Shown here one piece after another: positions 26,971 through 37,207 of a DNA stretch of 64,000 nt. The DNA is from Verpa conica (Eukaryota; Ascomycota; Pezizomycetes; Pezizales; Morchellaceae): positions 372,001 through 436,000 of the forward strand of contig JAUFSD010000019.1 in assembly GCA_033030425.1 (NCBI GenBank). The letters run 5' to 3'. A program made the translations under genes and the position numbers. The stretch's first letter is position 1, and each line of letters starts with the position of its first letter. Under the pieces are notes generated by a model. The model made no database searches, had not been told where the DNA came from, and saw only the letters and a list, made by a program, of their open reading frames with translations.

Positions 26971-28131
26971 TCCATCTTCATCTCCATCCCCATCACCTCC
27001 ACCTCCATTTCCACTACCTCTACCTTCATAGCTCAAACTATGATAGCCTCCACTACTGGTATCCTGGTAGGAGTTAGCAAGAGAATGACACACTTAGACA
27101 AGAATTATTACCTTGTGCTAGGGAAGATATCAAGAGCCTTTGATAGTGCTTAATTAGGTATATATAACAGGGCTATCACACCACCAGATACTCTAGGGAG
27201 TGTCTATTCTTTCTTCTCGTCTGTATTCTTCGTGTTCTACTGTTTCTTATTCTTCCGCTTCCATGGAGGTGTATAAAATGCGACCTTACTATGCGACTAT
27301 GTAATAAAATAGAGAGGACGATAGTAGACTGTAGGCTTACGAGGACTATATATGTGCTCCTGGAGGTGAAGCCTCCTACATCATACCCATAATACAACAA
27401 AATATGCTCTACTCTACGTACTCTATAGGTGTAACACCGAGTATCCCCAGGGAGACAAGATTTGCCTGCGCTAAGTTACCAAATTTAACTATTACATAGC
27501 TTGGGCCTTAAAACCCAATGTCTTAATTAAACAATAACCAAGTGGGGCGTTTACTGGTAGACATGCAAGCAAGAATTCCTACTAGCAGAAAGCTACCCAA
27601 CCTAATCTCATGTATATACCCCGTCAACCTGGGGGCGACAATATATATACTGGGTAATAGGGAGATGAAGTCAAAATAAGATGAGCTACCTGCAAGGCTA
27701 CATCATGCGTTTCTACTACCGCGCAAAATGCTGAGTACATAGGTTTCTTTTTTTCTTAGTCTGAGATATATGCATGATTGTCTTTAGTTTATTCAATCAC
27801 TCGGGCCTAGTATCCACAGAAATCACCAAAATCTCAAGAGAAAACTTATGGGGTCTCTATAGAAGACTCAGCAAACAAGTTCAGTGGAATCCCGGTACTT
27901 GTTTATTTAGGAGAAACATCTCCAAGTAATGCTAGGGCAAATATTACAGCCAGAGTAAGACATTAGTGCTGATTAATGAATGTCTCCTACAGGCGGTGTA
28001 GCCATCAAAGGAATCTCTTACAGCCACCAATACCTACGCACCTAAAACTTTGGTCGTCGGTGGATTTTCCTCCTCTGCTGGCGGTGCAGACTGAAACTCA
28101 CCTAACCAGAGTCAGTCCAAGCTATCCCGAA

Positions 28132-28587
28132 CTAAAAGCGGATATCTCCAAGAGCTAAACCTACCAAATTCCGTGTGTGTAACCCGTGCGAGCTCCCCTT
28201 CTCTATAACCACCCCCAAGGCTTGACTAATGCAAGAATTAATAGCTACTAAATAAAGAGTGGGGAGGGTACTTGCCACTGATCGATTGCTTCCAGAATGA
28301 TATCGCTCTTGATGTCCACGAGAGCTTGATGGCTTTAAATCCATGCTGACAGAATCCGAAGCATTGCCCACATTTTTCTGCTTCTTAGAAATCCTTTGCT
28401 TCTCCTTCTCCTTCTCCTTCATCTTTTCTAATTTTAATCTAGTTTTTTGGATCTTTTTCTGCTGCTTCATTTTAGCCTCCTCCTTATTCCCAGAGCGACT
28501 ATTTACACCTCTCTCTATTGACAGTACCCCGCTAAATTCCCTGGAAATTTGCTGGTCCAGGGGGTCGTACATGCTGGAAAAGCACAT
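28132..28587 (-). CDS. Uncertain ORF, Lys-rich, possible first exon of a hypothetical gene
   Basis: Not recognised. Two ATGs (28587 and 28572) begin a frame whose residues 30-75 are very Lys/Glu-rich (for example KMKEKEKEKQRISKKQK) and could form a basic helix. A possible donor AA|GTACCC lies near 28272, after which the frame looks less coding, so the gene may continue through an intron. There is no partner evidence. Lys-rich ORFs also arise from A-rich low-complexity DNA. Confidence 0.27.
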   Translation of the reverse strand: MCFSSMYDPLDQQISREFSGVLSIERGVNSRSGNKEEAKMKQQKKIQKTRLKLEKMKEKEKEKQRISKKQKNVGNASDSVSMDLKPSSSRGHQERYHSGSNRSVASTLPTLYLVAINSCISQALGVVIEKGSSHGLHTRNLVGLALGDIRF

Positions 28588-29117
28588 TTCAGTCTCAATT
28601 GATTCCGATACTTCAAAAAGAGAAAATTAGAGCGGGGACAGCAGAAATTCGTAAGATTAGAGAAATAAGCTATAAATGGATTAGGTGAGTGATGGGTTGG
28701 TGAATTAGAGTATTTGAGGAATTATTATATCGTGGCACCTCAGATGAAGGGAGTGTAATTGGTAGGAGTGATGATTAGACAAACGAATTAGGAAGAATTC
28801 TCGGCAATGGGTGTGGGGAATAGTGGGCAGTGTATAGAAGGGTAAGATCTTGAAGAACACGTATGCTCTAGGTACTTAAATCTATCACCTTGACCAGTAA
28901 GTCTATGCTGCTCTATATATGCTTATCGTTACGCTTATGCCCTAGATATAGACATAGATGGATTGGGCCCACAAAAGCAAACGTGTCCATTCTATTCTCC
29001 TCTTCCTGGAACAGTCTGTACCCTTAACCTCTAGATTCAACATCTACTCCAAACATAGCTGTTCGGTACATGCGTTGGGTCATCACACGATTTCGGGATG
29101 GATGTACTCTACCCTAC

Positions 29118-29126
29118 TATATATAA
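29118..29126 (+). promoter_or_regulatory. TATA-like element before the hexokinase-family gene
   Basis: TATATATAA about 130 bases before the ATG at 29253. This is a plausible distance for a fungal TATA box plus short leader, although AT runs are frequent in this window. Confidence 0.35.
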
Positions 29127-29252
29127 CCTGTGTCTCCAGTAAGAGACAGCTGCAGATGGCAGGGGGTATCGGGATGGCACACGACAGGGAATGTAAATAA
29201 ATAAATAGTATCCCTCCTCCCCTCCGCTTCCCAAGAGATTGTTCATTCCCTT

Positions 29253-30773
29253 ATGGCGCCGTCAGCGATCTCAGCCTCAAGCCTAAGGCCCACCCCAAAC
29301 TCATCCACGGATGCAGAGCTGCAACTCCTCTACAGACTCGAAGCCCCGCTGAAGAATCTTCCGCGGCTGGCAAAGGACTTTGAAGACGTATTCCACGATC
29401 TCGCGCTGAACTCGACGTCGCAGTTTCTACCGACACCTATTCGTGTGCTACCAAGCGGGGAAGAGACAGGACGATTTCTTGCACTCGATCTAGGTGGGAC
29501 CAATCTACGCGTAGGTGTTGTCGAATTATTCGGAAAGGATCCACCACCGGAGAATGACAGCTATGGCACAGAGGCGGGCGACGGGGGTGCAAGGGCTGGG
29601 AGGCTGAGAATCTCTGCACAAAGCAGCTGGAACATTCCGGAGTACCTCAAGTCTAGCACCGCTGAAGATCTATTTACTTGGGTTGCGGAGAGGATCGGAG
29701 ATGTTCTTAGAGGGTACCTAAAGGATTTGGACACGAATACGAGGGAAACAACGCTGGTAGAAGGAATGGAACTGGGGATTACCTTCAGCTTCCCCATGGA
29801 GCAAACCTCCCACAGCTCAGCCCTTCTCATGCCCATGGGCAAGGGATTTACCTTCAAGGGTACAAACAACCTCTCTGAACTCCTCACCAATGCCTACGCC
29901 AACCTTCAAACCTCACAGCCTCTCCCCTCAATAAAAATAATCTCCATAACAAATGATTCTGTCTCAACCTTGCTCTCTGCTGCCTATGTCCATAATGTGC
30001 CATACTCAAAGCACTCCCATGCAGCGGTTGGGATCATCGCAGGGACAGGAACGAATGCAACATGTTTGTGCCCTGTCTCAAAACTCCACCACCTCAAGAA
30101 ACCATCTACTGGTGGGTTCATGCTACTGAATACCGAGTGGAGTATAAATGGCACCGCGGCTCCCCTCGAACCCTTTGCAACTGAATGGGACAGACAGCTT
30201 GATGCGGCAAATGAGAAGCCAGGATTCCAGCCCCTCGAGGAAATGGTCAGTGGGCGGTACCTCGGTGAGCTTTGTAGGCTTGTCTGTCTTGACGTCTTTG
30301 CGATTATATCATATAGACTACCAACAAAGATGTACCGTTCATATGGGGTGGACACGAAGTTGTGTAGCAACACCGAGGCCGCTCTTAACGACGAGGATGT
30401 CCTAGCACTTCTCCAGGAGTACTTCAACGAGGATGAAGACGTTCAATGGGATCTCCAGGCAGCCGCCACATTCAAACGTATATGTAGTAAGGTTAGCACA
30501 CGTGCGGCGGCTCTCATTGCGGCAGCTACTGTAGGTGTCTTAGGGATGAACGATGAATTGGCTTCTGATAGCGACGAGATCATCGTTGGCTACACAGGGA
30601 CTATTCTAGAGAAATACCCAGGTTTTAAGGAGCGCTGTGAAGGATTCATGCAAGAGATCATAAGAAAGAAGCCTGATGTAGGAGCTAAGACAGTTAGGCT
30701 TGTTGAAGCAAAAGATGGCGGGATTTTGGGGGGGGCAGTGCTGGCAGCTATGGTCAAGGAACATCGAACTTAA
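29253..30773 (+). CDS. Hexokinase-family sugar kinase, possibly N-acetylglucosamine kinase
   Basis: Cytosolic ATP-dependent sugar kinase, single exon, 506 residues, the usual length for fungal hexokinases. The phosphate-binding motif DLGGTNLR is at residues 79-86. The sugar-binding segment is SFPM at 179-182, followed by MPMGKGF at 193-199. The catalytic Asp is in ITNDS (Asp235). GTGTNAT is at 264-270 and NTEW (Glu295) is in the sugar site. Sequence around SFPM, NDSVSTL and GTGTNAT departs from the classical hexokinase forms (NDTVGTL, GTGTNACY). This suggests the divergent Hxk3/GlcNAc-kinase-like or regulatory-hexokinase branch, but I cannot settle the substrate from sequence. All core catalytic residues appear intact. 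No other GlcNAc-catabolic gene is nearby. Confidence 0.9.
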   Translation: MAPSAISASSLRPTPNSSTDAELQLLYRLEAPLKNLPRLAKDFEDVFHDLALNSTSQFLPTPIRVLPSGEETGRFLALDLGGTNLRVGVVELFGKDPPPENDSYGTEAGDGGARAGRLRISAQSSWNIPEYLKSSTAEDLFTWVAERIGDVLRGYLKDLDTNTRETTLVEGMELGITFSFPMEQTSHSSALLMPMGKGFTFKGTNNLSELLTNAYANLQTSQPLPSIKIISITNDSVSTLLSAAYVHNVPYSKHSHAAVGIIAGTGTNATCLCPVSKLHHLKKPSTGGFMLLNTEWSINGTAAPLEPFATEWDRQLDAANEKPGFQPLEEMVSGRYLGELCRLVCLDVFAIISYRLPTKMYRSYGVDTKLCSNTEAALNDEDVLALLQEYFNEDEDVQWDLQAAATFKRICSKVSTRAAALIAAATVGVLGMNDELASDSDEIIVGYTGTILEKYPGFKERCEGFMQEIIRKKPDVGAKTVRLVEAKDGGILGGAVLAAMVKEHRT

Positions 30774-32581
30774 ATAGGTAAGGGCCATTTGGATTCATGT
30801 CATCTAGAATCTCACGTGGGGAATGAGATCCTGTTTTCTTTATCATTATGAACAGGGAGTTTAGTATGCTGGATTACCTTCCTCTTCTTATTTACTTTAG
30901 CTATGCCTTTCTACTTATGAGCGGATACAACTATATTACTTTGTTCATCCTCATTGAAAACACCATATCCTAAAAACCAAGAGCTTCTATTATGATGTAG
31001 AAGTTTTTACTTTTTTTAAAAAAAATAAGATAAAGAATACTTGATCAATTTGTATAGAATTAAATCCGCCTAGAAAGAGGATAAGAGGATTCTGAAGCAG
31101 AGAATTTGGACCGCTTGCAGCTTGTCTATTCTATGTTTCAGATATTTGGTTCGATTCGTGTTCAAATACCCCGCTACCCGTATAGGATAACTAGAAAGTT
31201 GAAGTAGAATATCATGGAACGTATTACGTATAATTCACCCTAGTTGAGAATCGATATCAACTCATAATTTAAAAGGCGGCTGTCTTCAAAGTAGCAACTC
31301 GGACAGATATGCCATAGCCATTTCTGTTCACAAAATACCTGTCAATGGTGTATATGCTTAGGAAAGCACAGAGAATTGATACTAGCACTACCCAATGTTC
31401 TAGATGCGATCTAGTTGTCGCCTCGCAAAACATACCCGCTACATACCTCGCACAGAACTTAATCAATACTCTGAAATTTGCATACCCGTGCTCAGATTCC
31501 AACTTTGAACTAGCGGCTCATGATCTTGCAACCCTAGCTAAATCCCAGCCCTGTTCTTTTTGCTGAGAATCTCTACAGAATTTTGATTTATCTTAAAGAG
31601 TATGTAGCCAACTTACACGACAGATCTGATAATGAGAACAGGGGCTGAGTCCCATAGAGTACCTTTCCCCCCCCCTCATTAACCCATAGAGTACATAACC
31701 TAATAAAAGTTCTAGTCTTTTGAGGGTCCAGACCAAAGCGTAACGTGGCGTTCGCACGGAACTTATACCCGTACAAATCATCTCCCTCAAAAGTACAAAT
31801 GCGGGAGCACAGAGCAGGACAAACAGGGCATGTGTACTAATATTATTATTTGATTCTGTATCAAGCTTTAGATGAATGCTGGTAACCTTTTCAATTAGCC
31901 AGGTTTGAGTGGTGGAGAAACTATTATGTGAAAGACGTAACTTTGACCCTTTACTTTTACGTTTCTGTAGATCTTGGGTTATCCCTTTAGCTATGCATGC
32001 ATTTCCTTCAAAATTTTCTCTATTCCCGGTCTTATTTTTATAGGGGTGCTGGAAATTTAGGATACACGAGCACACGATGGAGGTGTTACCTTTCTATACT
32101 TGAGACCTATACAAGGCTTCCGGGTTTGAATCTTATACGGGTGCAAATTCTTTATAGAGATTATGACTATCGATTAATATAGAGTAAGTATATCTATAGT
32201 TAATCTAACCCATGGAGATACATATGAGATCGAGTCTTCCGTAGTATAAATATAGCTGTTGATAAAAGAAAATAGATCTAAAAAATCGATTTTTCTCACC
32301 CCCAAGACAGGTTCCCCCTTTAAAGGAAATACAGGTATAAACATGATAAAACACCCCAAAAGGAAAAGAAAAAGAAAATAAATCCCCAACCAATCCCAAT
32401 CCACCCCGAATAAACAGAAAAAGCAGCCGATAATCGCCGTGATCCCCGAATCCCCCGCCCAGTGGTATATCATCATAATCTTACATTTTAGTCAAGTCCA
32501 GCTTCGGACTATTCCCAGTATCCTCCTAATCTCCCATCCTCCTCTAACCGTAATCATTACCTCAGCCAAGCGGTCTGAGCT

Positions 32582-32944
32582 TTATAACCCCCCATTACAT
32601 GTCCTCTGCTCTCCCTCTCGCCTTCGCATTCCATGTAGCCTCCCGCAACTGGTGAACTTCTCATTGTCGATCCCCCAGCCATTGTTGCAGCTAGGTATAG
32701 GAAAGGGTGGGGGGGTGTTTGGGTAACCATCTGGGTAAGGGTATGGGTATCCAATAGCTAAAGTGGCCGGGAGAACACCAGGATTCCGGTAGCATTTTGT
32801 TGGCCAGCTCTGTGAATGTGTTGTCAGTTCGATCTCGAGAAACTGTAGTTCTATGGGATCGAAGTAACGTACGATTTGCGGCATTGGTTTTGTGTTTATG
32901 GCCTCCTCTTCTTGTAGGACCGACTTTGATGACATACAGCCCAT
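32582..32944 (-). CDS. Hypothetical small protein with N-myristoylation-like start
   Basis: Not recognised. The ORF (120 residues) begins MGCMSSKS, a pattern (Gly2, Cys3, Ser at 5-6) fitting N-myristoylation with adjacent palmitoylation, as in small fungal membrane-tethered scaffold proteins. It continues acidic, then has a Pro/Tyr-rich segment (GYPYPYPDGYPN). The final third is less convincing and another frame overlaps there, so an intron or a different end is possible. Single, isolated gene context. Confidence 0.35.
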   Translation of the reverse strand: MGCMSSKSVLQEEEAINTKPMPQIVRYFDPIELQFLEIELTTHSQSWPTKCYRNPGVLPATLAIGYPYPYPDGYPNTPPPFPIPSCNNGWGIDNEKFTSCGRLHGMRRREGEQRTCNGGL

Positions 32945-34938
32945 TTCTGTTATAGAGGGGTAATGAGTGAAGATAATTGTTTTTTAGTCTGAAAGCCAAG
33001 GAAACCAGGGTGTTCGATGGGTCTTAAGTGTATCCGAGTTCAAGGTCGAGTAAAAGTTCCAGTGGCAGTAGATGAAGCTATAAATACTTTATCCAGAATC
33101 AACTGTAGGGCAGATGGCAAGGTGCTTCCCCAAAAATGTAGCGAAATTCCCTAGTCCTTATATATTCACTCCAGTGGAAAAGACAGGGCTGCAGGTCCAT
33201 GGTTACAAACACCGTGGGGTAAAACCAAACGCAGTACGCACCGCGCGCGCAGGGAAGCATACGACGGTTCTTCTTTCCCTCCGAGATGCGTAAAGCTGTG
33301 TAGGGTAGGTGGTGCGCCCCTTGCATATCGCTGGAATGCTACCTGTATGTGAACGGGAAACGCTGGGGAAGGAGTCAAGCGTCGACCAGAGAATGCACCC
33401 ACCCTTGGTGTCTCCAGGGCAATTGACCGAAGCTGGAGATATCCGCTGGATTATCTGGGTAGCCTCCCAGATCAGGCTGCTGAGACATATGTAGGTAACC
33501 GAGGCGCGATACCCAATATTTCACTCTGTGCCTGATTTACGTTGCTATATTTCTTCTATACCTGCATAATCATAATCATAATGTATATTCAGTTAGCTGC
33601 GATCCGAAAGTCTCATTTAGCCCGAATAAGACCCTTACAAATAAGAAGGGGATATTTTACCCTACATGTATTGGCCCCTACCCGGCCTTTCCCTTCTGAA
33701 AATGTTATATCTGCCGTGGCTAAAGATCGAGGCGTCAATGCGTATCATGTCTCAGATCTCATCGCCAAGGGGACCTTCTGGTCGCAATTCATGGCCACTC
33801 TCTGGTCATTTCTCCGCATTCAGCAAAAGAATCTGGACTAAACCATGAGATGGCAGCGGCCAGCCTTTCATTCCCCCTTAAGCCACCAAAGAAGCTACAC
33901 CACATACCAGCCAGCAGCCCCCAAAGTCTGTTCCAAGCGATCTTCTGAGAAAAGAACTTTATGCAAGCCCGGAGAAACCTGAGACAATCCCCGTCCGTCC
34001 GGCTAGACCAATATACTTCTCCGCCGTCAATTCCCTAGACCTTCCCCCCTCTTCACTGCAAAGCAACCCACACAATCTCAAGTAGAGTGTACGCGCATAT
34101 GCGTTTACACTCGCTTGTTAAATCATTACCATAGTAACAATACCCAGGTTGTTTGAGTAATGAAGGACAGCATCAATTCTATGTGCAATCCTGGGTTCCA
34201 ACAACGATTCAGCACCCAAGGCCAAAAAACTCGTGCCTACTGAAAAGGAGAAACTCACCAATATGCTAATCAAACAGAAGTAATAACAAGTGCATGGGCA
34301 TCCTAGTAGATTATGCAATTGCTAAGCGAACTGAAAGGCGCCTCCATATCCCCTTGTTACTATTCCAATCCATGGATTAACGCGAAAATCTCCCGCCCCC
34401 TGTTCATGCATCGCTTTACTCTATTTCTCCGACAGTATATGTACTGTATTCGCGTTGAGATTTACTCACATAGCTCCAGTTTAACCTGGCCTTAGTCCAA
34501 TCTGTAGGAAAACGTCAAAACAATCTTTGCAGCCAGGGCTTTTTCAATACTCCGATTCTTTCTAAGAAGGGTGGTCTAAAACAGGTAAGTAGTCCCAAGA
34601 TCAAAGCAACCACCTTAAGAAAAAGGAGATTAATTTCAGACATGGCTTTAAACTCGATCAATCTTCCACAACGTCATTCTTTATCACGCTATTGTTTCTT
34701 ACTGACATGAATAATAGGTTGAGTAACGGACCTAATCGCCGGCATACTGTCACCTCGCCGACCGTAGTAATGCGGCTTGGTGCGTTCGGCTCCTCCCGTG
34801 CCTATGGTACCCGTCATAGTTTTCTCAGATGTTTAGGGAAGCCAGTACCTGAACCCTATCTCTCGGGATTTTTATACCGCTTCATAAGACAAAACCCCCC
34901 TGGATTCACACTGTACATATAGAAGTGCCACCATACTA

Positions 34939-35061
34939 CTCGTATTCCCATGACGTTTGTAGAATGGACTACTATTATATACCGTACAAAATCGTAGGCT
35001 CAGCGTAGTTTTGTATGGTATACAATAGCGGTCTATTCTACAAACGTGATGAAACCACGAG
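34939..35061. mobile_element. 123-bp inverted-repeat element (MITE-like), TA duplication
   Basis: Starts CTCGTATTCCCATGACG and ends with the imperfect reverse complement finishing CACGAG. It is flanked by TA on both sides (34937-34938 and 35062-35063). Arms of about 50 bases pair with a short loop, so almost the whole element is a hairpin. TA target duplication points to the Tc1/mariner/pogo group of non-autonomous elements (established for that group). The ends resemble those of 52711-52945. Confidence 0.7.
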
Positions 35062-35403
35062 TATTTGTCAACAGGTCCCGGACCACCATACAGCGAGATG
35101 TAACCCACTCCACAGAAGATCTTGTGGGGGTGTCAATTCTAATAACCCCAAAACCTAGAACAGAACATAACCCTAAAGAGTAGGGGTCATACCCAGGAAG
35201 AAGAAAAGAAAGACAAATTCAGAATTGATATTTATTCCAGTTTTTTTCAATAACTCAATCTTGATATCTAATCTAGGGCTAGAAAAATAAATAAATTATT
35301 AATCTTGACAACTATTACCAGCGAGAAGAATTAATTAAGTAAATTTTTGCAAGTGACCCAAATAAGCGACTGAACCTTACCTTTGTTTATCACACTAGAT
35401 TTT

Positions 35404-37207
35404 TTATTTCGGATAGTCTTTGAAATGGAAGCTTTTCAGCCTCACAAATGCATCAAACCCGAACTTGCTCAACGTCACACCTCTTCCCGAATCCTTCCAA
35501 CCAGTCCAAGCAAGATCCTAAGAGCCAAAACACAACGTGTCAGTGACATGGCTGTTATCGGACATATTCACCCACACGTGTAAGGGCGCCACTTGATCTG
35601 AAACAAAGCAAAAGCCAGCCCAAGCACCAAAACCGGGTCTCGTCTCCGGATTTTTCTAGCGATTGACGCTCTTAAAACAAGGCAAGACAAGGACAAAATG
35701 GAACAAAATCTCTTCCGCGAAGAGGTCCAAACACCAAAGGGGGAATGGGGCCTAGAACTCACCGGACTAGGATAATCACATCGGTTCACAAACACTGTTC
35801 CCGCCTCGACTTGTTCCGCGAGTTTTTGCCCTGTTTCAATGTCCTTCGTCCAGATGCTAGCTGTGAGACCAAACTCCGAATCATTCATCAAACCCACTGC
35901 CTCATCGTCACTAGAGACCTTCATGATAGGAATAATGGGCCCGAACGTTTCCTCCGTTAGGACCCTCATTTTATGACTACAATCTGCCAAAATTTCCGGT
36001 CTGACGAAAGTCTCTCCGAGCTTTGACCCCGCAAGGAAAACGTTTGGCGTCAGGTTCCTAGCACCTTTGGCTTCGGCGTCTTTCACTTGCTCAGCAATTG
36101 TCCGAGCGGACTTGAGTGACACAACGGGGCCTAGATGGGTTGTTTTGTCGAAGGGATCACCGAGTTTATATCCGCTAAGCACGCCTACCAGCTTCTCCAA
36201 GAATTCATCATATATCTTCTCATGAACGTAGACCCGCTCTACGGAGCAGCAACTTTGCCCAGAGTTGAAAACAGCACCGTCAACGATTTCCTCTGCAGCC
36301 CATGTAGTATCTACATCTGGACGGATATATGCTGGATCGTTTCCGCCAAGTTCTAGGCCAACGGGAACAACTCTAGACGCAGCGGCTTTTTGGACTGCTA
36401 TACCACCGGCGACAGAGCCGGTAAATGCGATAGACCGTACATCAGGCTCACGGATTAGGGCTTCAAGGGTAGCAGTGTTCCCGCAATGGACTGTCTGCAG
36501 GACATTTTCTGGAAGACCAGCCTGGGAAAATATTGAGACGATATGTTCGGGAATTGTGGGGGTCTGGGGAGACGGTTTTAGGAGTAGTGTGTTTCCCGCC
36601 AGAAGAGCTGGAACTAGTGAGTTTATCAGGATAAGATATGGATACTACATCCTTATTAGCTCTTGATACACTATCTTTCCCTAGGAGAAGGATTTAAGAT
36701 AAAACCATAGAACATACATTCCAAGCGAAGATGATTAGGATCTATAAATACAGCTAAGTCAGCGTTATTTTACGAACAGGTATTTATGCTATAGCCACGA
36801 GGTGTACTTGCTGGTCCTAGGGGCTCCTTCCTAATAAATCTCTTAAACCCTTCCTGTGCTTCTCCAGGTGAATCACTCAAGACCTCATCTGAAACTTTCA
36901 ATAGATATTCGGCTCGCATAACTGCTGTAGCAATCTCTTTGCTGGTATAAGCGATTGGTCTTCCCATTTGTTCAGTCAGCTCTTTTGCTAGTTCTTCAGT
37001 CTTGCTCGAAAGGATACCGAGCGCCTTCCGCACGATTTCTTGACGTTTCGATAGTGTATGTGTTTGACCGAAGGAAGAAAAAGCCTTTTTGGATGCTGAT
37101 AAAAGAGATGGGATTTCTGAGGCTGACAGACTCTGCCGAGTAAGTATGGGCTTGCCGGTAATAGGGGAGATTGTTGTAATTGTTTCGTGAGCCATCTTGT
37201 CTATCAC
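35404..37207 (-). CDS. NAD(P)-dependent aldehyde dehydrogenase
   Basis: Oxidises aldehydes to acids; substrate unknown. Four exons on the minus strand: 37207-36812, 36741-36718, 36644-35763 and 35517-35404, giving 471 residues. Active site: Glu238 in GLELGG and Cys272 in FNSGQSC. ETFGPIIPI follows, and the C-terminus has GWKDSGRG and VRLKSFHFK. The first intron joins KEPLGP to ILIIFAWN only if it is read as GC-AG (GCAAGT donor at 36811). The second exon is then a 24-nt microexon supplying the conserved FAWN of the cofactor-binding loop. The last intron is about 245 bp. MAHETI (ATG at 37195) is an alternative start. The protein has no long presequence, so it is probably cytosolic. It is similar to fungal 465-475-residue ALDHs related to succinate-semialdehyde dehydrogenases. 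Confidence 0.94.

Larger units (their letters stand above)
23986..29252. other. AT-rich gene-poor region
   Basis: Contains two weak ORFs listed separately and otherwise no recognisable coding sequence. Around 26938-27030 there is a CAGTCG hexamer repeat running into CATCAC-type triplets, which explains an apparent Ser/Arg- and His-rich frame. Low base complexity and many TATATA runs suggest eroded transposons, but I could not place any family. Confidence 0.5.
30774..35403. other. Gene-poor region with weak ORFs and one inverted-repeat element
   Basis: Apart from the element at 34939-35061 and the small ORF at 32582-32944, I see no supported gene. Minus-strand frames at 31269-31502, 31593-32075 and 34118-34318 contain hydrophobic stretches. 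The last ends at a donor-like ATG|GTAATG and is preceded by an acceptor-like pyrimidine tract, so it could be an exon of an unrecognised membrane protein. The reading is too weak to model. Confidence 0.45.

Noticed and set aside
26811..27077. Ser/Arg- and His-rich ORF resembling an SR protein
   Set aside because: The composition comes from a CAGTCG repeat and CATCAC triplets; there is no RNA-binding domain.
31090..31170. GGTTCGATTC resembling a tRNA T-loop
   Set aside because: No matching acceptor, D or anticodon arms around it.
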